NCBI RefSeq assembly: GCF_000685035.1
Contig: NZ_BAYB01000015.1
Coordinates: 159,726 to 223,725 of the forward strand
From: Paraburkholderia ferrariae NBRC 106233
Lineage (GTDB): Bacteria > Pseudomonadota > Gammaproteobacteria > Burkholderiales > Burkholderiaceae
Length of the DNA: 64,000 bases
Reading direction: 5' to 3'
The notes under the pieces are model-generated. The model had not been told where the DNA came from. It worked only from the letters and a program-made list of their open reading frames with translations, and searched no databases. The position numbers were made by a program, and so were the translations under genes. Shown piece by piece: positions 1 to 8,474 of this stretch (the first letter of the stretch is position 1; each line of letters starts with the position of its first letter).

Positions 1-1
1 A

Positions 2-1363
2 GACATCGAAGCCCGGCAGCGCTTTTTCCCGCACACCCAGGACGAACTGAAGGAGATCGCGTCGGACATTCTCCGTCACGCGAAGGCGCTCGGCGCGAGC
101 GACGCGGCGACGGAAATCTCCGAAGGCGATGGCCTGTCCGTGTCTGTGCGGCGCGGCGAAGTCGAGACCATCGAGCACAACCGCGACAAGATGGTCGGCG
201 TGACCGTCTATATCGGCAACAAGCGCGGCAATGCGAGCACCTCGGACTTCTCGCGCGAGGCGCTCAAGGACACGGTGGCGGCCGCCTACAACATCGCGCG
301 CTTCACCGCCGACGACGACTGTGCGGGCCTCGCCGAGCACGACCTGCTCGAGACGGCGCCGCGCGACCTCGACCTCTACCACCCGTGGAATCTCTCGGCC
401 GAGGAGGCCGTGGAGATCGCGCGCCGCGCCGAAGACGCCGCGTTCGCCACCGACCCGCGCGTGAAGAACTCCGAAGGCGCGAGCGTTTCGGCCCAGCATT
501 CGCAGTTCGTGCTCGCCACCTCGGGCGGCTTTCTGCACGGCTATCCGTACTCGCGCCACTACATTTCGTGCGCGCCGATCGCGGGCACGGGCCGCAACAT
601 GCAGCGCGACGACTGGTACACCTCGCGGCGCAGCGCGAGCGAGCTGGCCTCGCCCGAGGCCGTGGGCCGCTACGCGGCCGAGCGCGCGCTTTCGCGCCTG
701 AACGCGCGCGGGCTCGACACGCGCAAGGTGCCGGTGCTGTTCGAGGCGCCGCTCGCGGCGGGCATTCTCGGCGCGTTCGTGCAGGCCACGAGCGGCGGCG
801 CGCTGTACCGCAAGACGTCGTTCCTCGTCGATAGCCTCGGCAAGCCGGTGTTCGCGCCGCATATCCAGATCGTCGAGGACCCGCACGTGCCGCGCGCCGC
901 GGGCAGCGCGCCGTTCGACGAAGAAGGCGTGCGCACGCACCGCCGCGAAGTCGTGAAGGACGGCGTCGTGCAGGGCTATTTCCTCTCGTCGTATTCGGCG
1001 CGCAAGCTCGGCATGCAGACCACCGGCAACGCCGGCGGCTCGCACAATCTGCAACTGAAGAGCTCGCTCACGCAGCCCGGCGACGACTTCGAAGCGATGC
1101 TCAAGAAGCTCGGCACGGGTCTCCTGCTGACCGAGCTGATGGGCCAGGGCGTGAACTTCGTGACGGGCGATTATTCGCGCGGCGCCTCGGGCTTCTGGGT
1201 GGAGAACGGCAAGATCCAGTACCCGGTGGAAGAGATCACGGTGGCGTCCACGTTGCAGGAGATGTTCCGCCACATCGTCGCGGTGGGTGCCGATACGCTC
1301 GCGCGCGGCACGCGGCAAACCGGCTCGGTGCTTATCGAGCGCATGACGGTGGCAGGGCAGTAA
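2..1363 (+). CDS. pmbA: PmbA/TldE metalloprotease-family protein (5' partial)
   Basis: This is the C-terminal 453 residues of PmbA (TldE), the partner of TldD in the TldD/PmbA complex that degrades unfolded or leader peptides and processes some ribosomal peptide precursors. The reading frame is open from base 2 of the window (DIEARQRFFPH...), so the real start lies upstream. The family is about 450 residues long, so very little is missing. The conserved C-terminal stretch VTGDYSRGASGFWVENG is present near the end of the protein and is typical of the family. PmbA, unlike TldD, lacks the zinc-binding HExxxH motif, and none is seen here. The gene ends convergently with folA, and a hairpin lies between the two. 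Identification is firm. Confidence 0.95.
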   Translation, partial: DIEARQRFFPHTQDELKEIASDILRHAKALGASDAATEISEGDGLSVSVRRGEVETIEHNRDKMVGVTVYIGNKRGNASTSDFSREALKDTVAAAYNIARFTADDDCAGLAEHDLLETAPRDLDLYHPWNLSAEEAVEIARRAEDAAFATDPRVKNSEGASVSAQHSQFVLATSGGFLHGYPYSRHYISCAPIAGTGRNMQRDDWYTSRRSASELASPEAVGRYAAERALSRLNARGLDTRKVPVLFEAPLAAGILGAFVQATSGGALYRKTSFLVDSLGKPVFAPHIQIVEDPHVPRAAGSAPFDEEGVRTHRREVVKDGVVQGYFLSSYSARKLGMQTTGNAGGSHNLQLKSSLTQPGDDFEAMLKKLGTGLLLTELMGQGVNFVTGDYSRGASGFWVENGKIQYPVEEITVASTLQEMFRHIVAVGADTLARGTRQTGSVLIERMTVAGQ

Positions 1364-1466
1364 GAGGGGTTATGGCGCGGGGGTTACAGCACGGGTTATG
1401 GCGCGGGTTATGCCGCTTACGTTGCGGCTCTCGGGCCGCAACGCCGCCATCAGCGCAATCGCAGCA

Positions 1467-1492
1467 CAACGGCACGCCCTGGCGTGCCGTTG
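1467..1492. terminator. Bidirectional hairpin between pmbA and folA
   Basis: A perfect 12 bp inverted repeat (CAACGGCACGCC, a CT loop, then GGCGTGCCGTTG) sits in the gap between two convergent genes. It has no long T run, so termination strength is uncertain, but its position suits a shared terminator. Confidence 0.6.
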
Positions 1493-1498
1493 TCGTCT

Positions 1499-2011
1499 CT
1501 ACGAGGGCAAAACCTGGTCGCGCCGCTCGTAAGTCACGAAGGCGAAGTCGAAATTGTTCGGGGCGTGCGCGTGCAGCGTTTCGCGCGCGGTCTCGCGCCA
1601 GTGCGCGGGGTCGGGGGCGGGGAAGTGCGCGTCGCCTTCGAAGTCGGCGGAGATCTCCGTCACGATGAGCTTGTGCGCGAGCGCAAGGCCCTCTTCGTAG
1701 AGTTGCGCGCCGCCGATCAGAAAGGCTTCGGGCGCCTGGTCCTGCGCCGCGAGCGCGAGCGCTTCGTCGAGGCTCGTGGCCGTGTCGCAGCCGGGAAAGC
1801 GTTTCGTTGCGTCGCGCGTCACGACGATGTTGCGGCGCCCGGGCAGCGCGCGGCCGATCGACTGGTGCGTCTTGCGGCCCATCACGATGGGCGCGCCCAT
1901 GGTCGTGCGCTTGAAGAAGGCGAGGTCCTCGGGCAGGCGCCAGGGCAGGGCGTTGTCGCGGCCGATCACGCCGTTGCGGGCGCGCGCGACGATCAGGGTG
2001 AGCGTCGTCAT
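1499..2011 (-). CDS. folA: Dihydrofolate reductase
   Basis: It reduces dihydrofolate to tetrahydrofolate with NADPH in the cytoplasm, regenerating the cofactor consumed by thymidylate synthase. About 170 residues, which fits single-domain chromosomal FolA. The N-terminal strand MTTLTLIVARARNGVIG, the LPW(R/K)LPEDLAFFK substrate loop with its acidic residue, and the MGRKTHQSIGRALPGRRN cofactor loop are all visible. An in-frame ATG eight codons upstream (2035) is also possible. I chose 2011 because the protein core begins there, although neither start has a strong ribosome site. folA is often next to thyA, but here about 10 kb carrying the Fap-like locus separates them. Confidence 0.95.
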   Translation of the reverse strand: MTTLTLIVARARNGVIGRDNALPWRLPEDLAFFKRTTMGAPIVMGRKTHQSIGRALPGRRNIVVTRDATKRFPGCDTATSLDEALALAAQDQAPEAFLIGGAQLYEEGLALAHKLIVTEISADFEGDAHFPAPDPAHWRETARETLHAHAPNNFDFAFVTYERRDQVLPS

Positions 2012-2115
2012 CGAGTGAGTCGAAGTGGAGGTCATCCGCCCGATTCTACCCGACGCCGCTCACCCCGCTTGCTCCCCTTGCTTCGCTTCCCGGCTTGCCC
2101 GCACTGCGCCCGCGC

Positions 2116-2183
2116 CATCCACAGCATCCACAGCATCCACAGCATCCACAGCATCCACAGCATCCACAGCATCCACAGCATCC
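2116..2183. repeat. 9-bp tandem repeat, about 7.6 copies
   Basis: Seven perfect head-to-tail copies of CATCCACAG plus a partial eighth. The array begins a few bases after the stop codon of the minus-strand sigma54 activator and lies between it and folA. A 9 bp unit keeps frame, so copy-number change would not shift a reading frame. It looks like a small VNTR. Confidence 0.97.
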
Positions 2184-2187
2184 GGCG

Positions 2188-3774
2188 CTACTCGTGGTTC
2201 TCGACGGGCGGCTCCGGCTGGTGCTCGGCCGGGTTTTCCGCCTGATTTTCGGCGTCGCCCACGAAGATCGTCTTCTCGTCGCGCAGCCCGTGGGTGCCCA
2301 TCAGCCGGTAGAGCGTCACGCGCGAGATGCCGAGGTCCGCGGCCGCCTCGGTAAGGCGGTGGCGGTGGCGCAGCAGCGCCGCCTCGATCGCACGCTTCTC
2401 GGCCGACTCGCGGGCCTGCGCGAGCGTCACGGTCTGCTGCTCCGTGAACTGCGCGAGGTCGAGATCTTCCGCTGCGATCAGCTTGCTTTCGGCCATGACG
2501 ATGGCGCGCCGCACGCGGTTGATGAGCTCGCGCACGTTGCCGGGCCAGTTGTAGTTGTACATGGCCTCGATCGCGTCGGGCGTGAAGCCGCGGATCTTGC
2601 GCGCGCTGTCCATCTTGAACTTGTGCAGCACGTGATGCGCGAGGATTTCGATGTCCTTGCCGCGCGCGCGCAGCGGCGGCTCGTCCACGCGCAGCACGCA
2701 CAGGCGGTGGAACAGGTCCGCGCGGAAGCGTCCTTCGCGCATCGCCGCTTCGAGATCGACGTGGGTGGCCGAAATGATGCGCACGTCCACGGGAATCTGC
2801 TCGTGGCCGCCGAGGCGCTCGATCTTGCCTTCCTGCAGAAAGCGCAAGAGGCTCGCCTGGCTTTCCATCGGCAGGTCGCCGATTTCGTCGAGAAAGAGCG
2901 TGCCGCCGTTGGCCGCTTCCACACGTCCCACCTTGCGCTGGTTCGCGCCCGTGAACGCGCCGCGCTCGTAGCCGAACAGTTCGGATTGCAGAAGATGGTG
3001 CGGAATCGCGCCGCAGTTGATCGGCACGAACCCCGCCTTGCGCCGCTGCGAGCGCTCGTGGATCGCGAGCGCGGTCAGCTCCTTGCCCGTGCCCGACTCG
3101 CCGGAGATGAACACGGTGGCGTCGGTGTTCGCGACCTTGCGGATCGTGCGAAAGAGCTGCTGCATCGCTTCGCAGGTGCCCACCATCTCGTCTTCGTCGC
3201 GGTTCGTGGCCGTGGGGGCCGCGGGCGCGTCGAGCTCGCACAGCGCCACCATGCCGAACGCGTGGCCCACGAGGTAGTCGAGCGTGGCGTTCGTGACGGG
3301 CAGATGCACATAGTCGAAGCAGAAGTGGCGGATCAGCCGCCGCACCTCGGGGTCGGTGAGGCGCGCCGTGTCGGTGAGCGCGATCCAGCCCACCTGCTGC
3401 AGCCGCAGCACCGCTTCGATGCCGGCGAAATCGCGCGGCGCGAAGCCAGTGAGATCGACGATGCCGGCGCAGGAGGTGTCGGCCTTCACGATGCGCGAGG
3501 CCTCGTGCGCCGTGCGCGCCGTCGCGAGGTCCCAGCCGCGGCTCTTCAGGTAGGCGGCAAGCGCCGGGTCCGGCGTGCGGGCGAGATAGAGCAGGGTACG
3601 CTCGGGTTCGACGGCGGGCCGCGCCGCGGATTCGCAGGATTCGGCGGACGCGCCGGGCCCGGCGAGCGCTGCGGCCGCATCCGGCGGCGGCGCCACGGAA
3701 AGCCGCTGGGCCGCCCCGGCCAAAGGCGTCACGGTGGCGCTCAGGTGAGAGGTTTCGCGCACGATCGACCTCAT
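2188..3774 (-). CDS. Sigma54-dependent activator, VpsR type (last gene of Fap-like operon)
   Basis: A 528-residue bacterial enhancer-binding protein. A Pro/Ala-rich N-terminal extension (about 1-60) is followed by a degenerate receiver-like domain (about 60-175) of the kind found in VpsR. The AAA+ domain (about 195-425) has Walker A GESGTGKE, the sigma54-contact loop GAFTGA and Walker B GGTLFLDEIGD. A C-terminal Fis-type helix-turn-helix includes LTEAAADLGISRVTLYRLMG, and an acidic Pro/Glu tail ends the protein. The receiver has an Asp at the usual phosphoacceptor strand (GIVDLTG) but lacks the usual KP in the last strand. VpsR and BerB of this class bind cyclic-di-GMP; whether this one does is inference. 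It starts 3 bp after the fapF-like stop with a poor ribosome site, which suggests translational coupling. Its ATPase region is very similar to that of the activator at 10749-12140. Confidence 0.9.
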   Translation of the reverse strand: MRSIVRETSHLSATVTPLAGAAQRLSVAPPPDAAAALAGPGASAESCESAARPAVEPERTLLYLARTPDPALAAYLKSRGWDLATARTAHEASRIVKADTSCAGIVDLTGFAPRDFAGIEAVLRLQQVGWIALTDTARLTDPEVRRLIRHFCFDYVHLPVTNATLDYLVGHAFGMVALCELDAPAAPTATNRDEDEMVGTCEAMQQLFRTIRKVANTDATVFISGESGTGKELTALAIHERSQRRKAGFVPINCGAIPHHLLQSELFGYERGAFTGANQRKVGRVEAANGGTLFLDEIGDLPMESQASLLRFLQEGKIERLGGHEQIPVDVRIISATHVDLEAAMREGRFRADLFHRLCVLRVDEPPLRARGKDIEILAHHVLHKFKMDSARKIRGFTPDAIEAMYNYNWPGNVRELINRVRRAIVMAESKLIAAEDLDLAQFTEQQTVTLAQARESAEKRAIEAALLRHRHRLTEAAADLGISRVTLYRLMGTHGLRDEKTIFVGDAENQAENPAEHQPEPPVENHE

Positions 3775-3777
3775 GGA

Positions 3778-5262
3778 TCAGAAGGTATAGGGGAAACGCA
3801 CACCGACGACGAAGTTCGGCGCGTCGGGCGTGAGGCCCACCGCAACCGCGCCGTTGATCGTCAGGTGCTTGTTCACCACGTGATTCAGACCGAAGTTCAG
3901 TGTCGAAGCGGTGGTCTGGCTGCCGGGCACGCCGGTCCAGCTGCCGCCCGGCGCCTTGGTCCTGGACTCGGGTTCGATTGCCATCGTATAGGAGATGCTG
4001 GCCGAATCCTTGTCCGAGAACGCGAGTGCGACGCCGCCGCCGAACTGGATGATGTCGCCGAGCTTCACGTCGGCGGGTTCGGTCTGCCCGATCACCGACG
4101 AGATGTCGGCGAACGAGCGCGAAATGTTGTACGTGTACGAGAAGCTGCCGAACAGCACGACCGGGTCGTAGGTCTTCAGCACCGAGAGCCCGGCCGTCAC
4201 GTTCCAGAAGCCGGTGCCGGTGGGCAGCTTGTCGGGGGCGACGAGATTGGTGTTGTCGCCGTCCACCTGCTGCACCTTGATGCCGAACGGCGAACTGCCG
4301 GTGGTGCTCTTCACGCGCAGGCTGCCGACCACGTCGGGCAGGTTGTTGGTTTCCTTCAGGAACTGGTAGTACACCCCGAAGTTCACGTCGCCGATGTCGC
4401 TCGAATTGGCCGAGGCGTCGGAGAGCGTGCTCGCGGCGCCGCCCGCGCCGCCCACGATGAAGGTGCTGTGCCGGTAGATGTAGGGCACGTCCACGTCGAC
4501 GCTGATGCGGTCCGTGAGGCCGTAGCGCACGTCGAGGTCGGCCATCAGCTGGTGAGACTTGGTCTCGCCGAGGTTGATGTTGCCGAGGAAGATTGCATCG
4601 AGCGCGAGGAAGCCCGAGAGCTGCAGCTGGCGCCGGTCGTAGTAGGTATCGCTGATACCCCAGTCGAGCGTGAGCTTGTGGTCGAAGAGCGGCGCTTCCT
4701 GGCGCTGCACGACGGCCTGCTCGGCATCGGTGCGGGCCGGCTGGGCCTCTTTCTGCGTTTCGCCGACCGTGGGGTTCGCGGGATTCACGCCCACGGGCGC
4801 GCCCTGCTGCGGGCCGCTCGAGGCCTGGCCGCCGGTGGCGCCATTGGTCTGGCCGGCGTCGGGCGAGGGCGGGTTGACGGGCACGCCGGTGGCCGTACCC
4901 GTGAGCGAGCCCGGCGCGGTGGCGCCCGGCAGCGCCTGGGCGAGCGGCGGCAGCGGGACGGGCAGGCCGTCTGCGCCGGGCTGCTCGGCCACGGTGGCGT
5001 CGGAGGCGGCGTCGGGCGCGCCCGCGCCCGGCAGGCCGCGTCCGCGTTGCGACATCTCCAGATTCGTGACCTGGCGCTCGAGCGACTGGATCTGTTTCTG
5101 CTGCTGGTCGACCACCCGCATGAGCGTATTGAGGCGGTCTTCGACCGACTGGTTCTGAAGTTCCTGTGCGAACGCCGACTGCGCGAGCGCGAACAGCATG
5201 GCGGCTGCGGGTATGGCCGCGAGCTTCAGGCGCGGCATGCCCGACTTCTTCATCGTGTTCAT
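3778..5262 (-). CDS. fapF: FapF-like outer-membrane amyloid secretion channel
   Basis: A 494-residue exported protein that I read as the outer-membrane pore of a Fap functional-amyloid system. In order it shows: a signal peptide (start MNTMKKSGMPRLKL, cleavage after AQSAFA), a short coiled coil (SVEDRLNTLMRVVDQQQKQI and onward through LERQVTNLEM), a long Pro/Gly/Ala linker, and a beta-barrel of alternating amphipathic strands from about residue 200 that ends in FPYTF with a C-terminal aromatic residue. Pseudomonas FapF has this same layout (signal, trimerising coiled coil, linker, 12-strand barrel). The longer reading frame to 5334 would put 24 residues before the signal peptide, so I use 5262. 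It lies between the FapE-like gene and the sigma54 activator. Family assignment rests on architecture and gene order. Confidence 0.82.
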   Translation of the reverse strand: MNTMKKSGMPRLKLAAIPAAAMLFALAQSAFAQELQNQSVEDRLNTLMRVVDQQQKQIQSLERQVTNLEMSQRGRGLPGAGAPDAASDATVAEQPGADGLPVPLPPLAQALPGATAPGSLTGTATGVPVNPPSPDAGQTNGATGGQASSGPQQGAPVGVNPANPTVGETQKEAQPARTDAEQAVVQRQEAPLFDHKLTLDWGISDTYYDRRQLQLSGFLALDAIFLGNINLGETKSHQLMADLDVRYGLTDRISVDVDVPYIYRHSTFIVGGAGGAASTLSDASANSSDIGDVNFGVYYQFLKETNNLPDVVGSLRVKSTTGSSPFGIKVQQVDGDNTNLVAPDKLPTGTGFWNVTAGLSVLKTYDPVVLFGSFSYTYNISRSFADISSVIGQTEPADVKLGDIIQFGGGVALAFSDKDSASISYTMAIEPESRTKAPGGSWTGVPGSQTTASTLNFGLNHVVNKHLTINGAVAVGLTPDAPNFVVGVRFPYTF

Positions 5263-5392
5263 TCTTCTTTCCCCCCCCGGGTTTGCAGACGGGCGCGCGC
5301 CGGTCTCTCCGGCTTGGCGCCCGCTTACAACCATGCTTCGTTGATACTGCCGTACTGCCTGCGGGTCTTTCGCCCGCGATCGTGTCTCCTCC

Positions 5393-6223
5393 CTAGTGGA
5401 TATTGCGCAGCGCCTGTAATACGCCGGTCTGCCGGATCATGGCGGCGTTCATCTGCTGCGTCTGCAGACTCAACGCCAGTTGATTGGAGACCTGCTGGTT
5501 GTTGCCTGCGATCTGGAGCAACTGGGCGATCGCGCCGGCCTGTTGCGCACTGCTCGGCACGATGCTCTGCGTCGCGATGCCGGCGGGCGTCTGCACCGAC
5601 ACGTTGATGCTGTTATTGGCGAACGTGATGCCCGCGGTAATGCTGCCGTTCGCATTCGTTGCAAAGGCACTCGACTGGTTGCTCGCGCCCGCAATGTTGG
5701 CGAGTTGCTGGGCGTTGCTGCTGTAGTCGATGGTCGCGCCGTTGACGCCGACGTTGCCGTTGCCGGCGACCTGCGTGATTTGCGAAATGCCGTTGACGGC
5801 CACGTTCTGGCCGCCCGTTGCGCTCGCGTTGGGATTGGCGCCGCTGTTATGCGGGTTGTTGCCGCCCACCACGTTGGCGTAGGTCTGGACCTGGGCGCTC
5901 AGCTGGTTGCTGGTGTTTTGTGCGACGCTGAGAGCGCCTTGCGCGACAGCCGTCGCGCCGTTGGGCAATTGCCACTCGGAAAGCAGGCTCAGGACGAACC
6001 CGGAAATCATGTTGCTGCCGGCGTACTTGCCGGTCTGGTGAGAGAGCACGTCGTCATCGACGGGCTGGCACTGAATGCCCTGTTGCGCGGCGACGCCGGC
6101 CGACAGGAAGGGCGGCAACGTCTGGGCTTCGATGCTTCCGGCGACAGGCGCACCGCTCGCATGGCTGCAGGCGAGCGCAAGGAGCGCTGCCGTGACGCCA
6201 TACTTTGAGAGGTTGCGGTTCAT
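5393..6223 (-). CDS. FapE-like exported protein
   Basis: A 276-residue exported protein with an N-terminal hydrophobic signal (TAALLALACSHASG). A short motif VDDDVLSHQTGK at residues 55-66 recurs in related form in the first protein of the operon. The rest is rich in Asn, Gln, Ala and Val, with stretches such as GISQITQVAGNGNVGVNG and LLQIAGNNQQVSNQLALSLQ that echo amyloid-type repeats. It lies between the C39 peptidase and the FapF-like channel, which is the place of fapE in Pseudomonas. FapE there is a minor fibre component related to the subunits. I see no catalytic motif. The FapE label is a positional inference and sequence similarity is not clear. It begins 15 bp after the fapD-like stop. 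Confidence 0.6.
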   Translation of the reverse strand: MNRNLSKYGVTAALLALACSHASGAPVAGSIEAQTLPPFLSAGVAAQQGIQCQPVDDDVLSHQTGKYAGSNMISGFVLSLLSEWQLPNGATAVAQGALSVAQNTSNQLSAQVQTYANVVGGNNPHNSGANPNASATGGQNVAVNGISQITQVAGNGNVGVNGATIDYSSNAQQLANIAGASNQSSAFATNANGSITAGITFANNSINVSVQTPAGIATQSIVPSSAQQAGAIAQLLQIAGNNQQVSNQLALSLQTQQMNAAMIRQTGVLQALRNIH

Positions 6224-6238
6224 GGCTGGACTGTGACA

Positions 6239-6955
6239 TCAGAACCATACGGCTTTTTCAAGGCCGTAATCGACAAAGGGGGTCGCCGCGGTGCCGTTTG
6301 TCAATGCACTGGCACGCAGCTTGAGCGCGAGCGACTCGTTGTTCTGCAGCAAAGGCGAATCCTCCCTGAAGGGCTTGCCGAGCACGGCGAAGACGAGACC
6401 ATTCCAGGTCTTTGCGAAGTCGTCCTCGGTCACGATGCGATTGCCCAGTGCGGGGTCGGCGAGGAACACGCGCCCGTTCTCGGCATGCTTCACGATCACG
6501 AAATGCTCGTAGCCGTCGATGTTCATGAGGACGAGCACGGGAATCTGCAGGTGGTAGAGCGCGTCGGTGTTGACGCGAAAGCCGCGTCCGCGCAGGCCGA
6601 TCGTTTCGACGAACTTCTTCATGTCGAGCATCGAGAAGCCATTCTTCACCACAACCTCCGGCGTCGAGTACACCATCATGCGGCGGATCAGCTCCACCTC
6701 GGGGATGTCGATGCCGTAGCCGTCCTTGAGGAGCGTCGCGAGTGCCGCCGCACCGCAGCTATAGTCGAACTGCTGGGTGACTATGCCGGCGTAGCGGATC
6801 TCCTTCATCGAGCGTATCGGCAGCTTCACCGGCACGCCAATGAGGTTAGTCGCATCGAGCACGGATTGTGCGTGGGCTGGCGCACACAATACGCAAGCTG
6901 TTGCGAACGCAATGACACACGCTTTCGACGCCGGGAAGCGGTCGAGCCCGGGCAT
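6239..6955 (-). CDS. fapD: FapD-like C39 family cysteine peptidase
   Basis: A 238-residue exported peptidase of family C39, the family that cleaves double-glycine leaders. The signal peptide (MPGLDRFPASKACVIAFATA, ending APAHAQ) would place it in the periplasm. The catalytic Cys lies in QQFDYSCGAAALATLL, the His in GYEHFVIVKH, and the Asp in VFLADPALGN, so the triad is complete. In Pseudomonas, FapD is a stand-alone C39 protein needed for fibre biogenesis. Start 6955 is preferred over the longer frame (7021) because CAGGAGACC lies just upstream and the signal peptide begins there. It follows the FapC-like gene by about 70 bp. Confidence 0.88.
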   Translation of the reverse strand: MPGLDRFPASKACVIAFATACVLCAPAHAQSVLDATNLIGVPVKLPIRSMKEIRYAGIVTQQFDYSCGAAALATLLKDGYGIDIPEVELIRRMMVYSTPEVVVKNGFSMLDMKKFVETIGLRGRGFRVNTDALYHLQIPVLVLMNIDGYEHFVIVKHAENGRVFLADPALGNRIVTEDDFAKTWNGLVFAVLGKPFREDSPLLQNNESLALKLRASALTNGTAATPFVDYGLEKAVWF

Positions 6956-7028
6956 GATGGTCTCCTGCTTGAGGTTGCGCCGGCCGCTGCAGTGGCGGCC
7001 GGCGCGGGTGGTGCCTTTCAAACGTTGC

Positions 7029-8447
7029 TTACTTGCCGACCGTCAGAGCTGCGATGGCGAGGCCGTTGTGCTGCACGTTGCCAGCGCCGCCGGCGATATT
7101 CACGCCGATGTTGCCGCTGGCCCCGGCAAGCGCGCTGCCGGCCATCGAAGCGGTACCGCCGAACGAACCGTTGAAGTTCAGGCTGGCTTGCTGGCTGTTC
7201 TGGTCGGTGGCGACCATCGCAGCGCCGGACGGAGCCGTCTTGTCGGTGCTGCTGGCGGCGGCGAGGCTGTTGTTCTGCACGTTGCCCACGCCCGCTGCGA
7301 CGTTCACCCCGATGTTGCCGCTTGCGCCGGCGAGCACGTTGCTGCCGATCGAAGCATTGACGTTGAAGTTCTTGATCGACGCGTTGCCCGAGGACGACTG
7401 GCTGTTGAAGATCTGGGCGTTGCCGAACACATTGCCCGCATCGATCATGGCCAGCGAAGCGTCGTTGCTCTGCGCGTTGTCGACACCTTGCGTGATGTTG
7501 ATGCCGACGTTGCCCGAGACGGCCGACGCACCCGACGAGGCGCCGCCGATGTTCGCGTCGAGCGAACCGGTCGGGATGCCGTTGTAGTGCGTCGTGACCG
7601 AGCCGGTCGTCGTTTCGTTGACCGTGTTGTCATGCGCGTTGAGGTTCCACTTGGCGTTGACCGAGGCCGAGTTGACGGCGCCGTACATCTTATAGCCGCT
7701 CGACTGTTCGCCGAAGGCTTGATAGCCCGAGCCTTCGTCGGCCTTGTAGCCCCACACCGAGCCCTGGCCCGAACCTTCCGTGGCTTCGAAGTAGCCGCCA
7801 ACACCCGAACCCTTGGAATAGCTGGACTCGTTGTAGCCGGCGGAGAGGCCGCCCTGGATGTAGCCGCCGCCGCCGCTGGCGCTGTTCTTGCCCTTGCCAT
7901 AGCCGTAGCTATAGGTGCCATACGAGCCGCCGGCATGGCCGCCTGCGGAGATATGGCCGCCCTGGCTCTGGTTCTGGTCGTAGAAGTAGCCGCCGATGCC
8001 CGCGCTTTGCTGGCTATGTTCGTAGCCGCCGCCGGCGACGGACGCCGACTGGTTGCCATAGCTATAGCCCGACGATTCCTGGAAGCCCTGTGCGCCGGCC
8101 GAAGCGCTGAACACCTTCGTCGTGATCGAGCCGGAGGCGCTGCCGCCCGCGTTGATCGACTGCTTCGTGTTGTCGTACCTGGTCGTCACGGCCCCGGTGG
8201 TGTAGGTGCCGGTCGGCAGGTTCGGCGTGAGCGTCACGCCGTCCAGGTTGGCGCTTTGCGTGTTGTTGACGACGGCGCCGGTGGTGCTCGACACGCCGAC
8301 ACAACCATACAGCAGGACACCGCCCCACACGTCGACGCCTTCGTTGACGATCGTCGAGTTGAAGATGAACGGATCCTTCCAGCCGTGGGCGAAGACGCTG
8401 CCCGACGAGACCGCAAGAACTGCCGCAGCAATGAGAGTGCGCTTCAT
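7029..8447 (-). CDS. fapC: FapC-like functional amyloid subunit with Gly/Tyr-rich insert
   Basis: A 472-residue secreted protein, proposed major fibre subunit. A signal peptide (MKRTLIAAAVLAVSSGSVFA) is followed by a unique N-terminal region, a low-complexity Gly/Ser/Tyr/Gln segment at about 115-262, and three C-terminal imperfect repeats at about 303-335, 365-397 and 436-468. The core of the repeats is GASGNIGVNVAAGVGNVQNN / GASGNIGVNIAGGAGNVQHN, closely matching the SGNIGVNVAAGAGNQQ repeat I know from Pseudomonas FapC. Pseudomonas FapC is about 250 residues and ends with a CxxC motif. Here there is a single Cys (residue 49) and no CxxC, and the low-complexity block is extra. It is the largest exported repeat protein in the operon and sits just before the C39 peptidase. 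Confidence 0.85.
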   Translation of the reverse strand: MKRTLIAAAVLAVSSGSVFAHGWKDPFIFNSTIVNEGVDVWGGVLLYGCVGVSSTTGAVVNNTQSANLDGVTLTPNLPTGTYTTGAVTTRYDNTKQSINAGGSASGSITTKVFSASAGAQGFQESSGYSYGNQSASVAGGGYEHSQQSAGIGGYFYDQNQSQGGHISAGGHAGGSYGTYSYGYGKGKNSASGGGGYIQGGLSAGYNESSYSKGSGVGGYFEATEGSGQGSVWGYKADEGSGYQAFGEQSSGYKMYGAVNSASVNAKWNLNAHDNTVNETTTGSVTTHYNGIPTGSLDANIGGASSGASAVSGNVGINITQGVDNAQSNDASLAMIDAGNVFGNAQIFNSQSSSGNASIKNFNVNASIGSNVLAGASGNIGVNVAAGVGNVQNNSLAAASSTDKTAPSGAAMVATDQNSQQASLNFNGSFGGTASMAGSALAGASGNIGVNIAGGAGNVQHNGLAIAALTVGK

Positions 8448-8474
8448 GATGTCGCTCCGATACTGATTGGTCAG

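Noticed and set aside
1372..1668. Gene between pmbA and folA
   Set aside because: Arg/Ala-rich, overlaps folA and its terminator, no ribosome site.
2116..2183. CRISPR-like array
   Set aside because: A 9 bp unit with no spacers is a simple tandem repeat, not CRISPR.
2095..5607. Very long open frames opposite real genes (also at 10427-13276, 26240-28513, 44009-47224, 48086-50467)
   Set aside because: They are shadows of high-GC genes in other frames: low-complexity, rich in Arg/Ala/His, no known domain, and overlap strongly supported genes.
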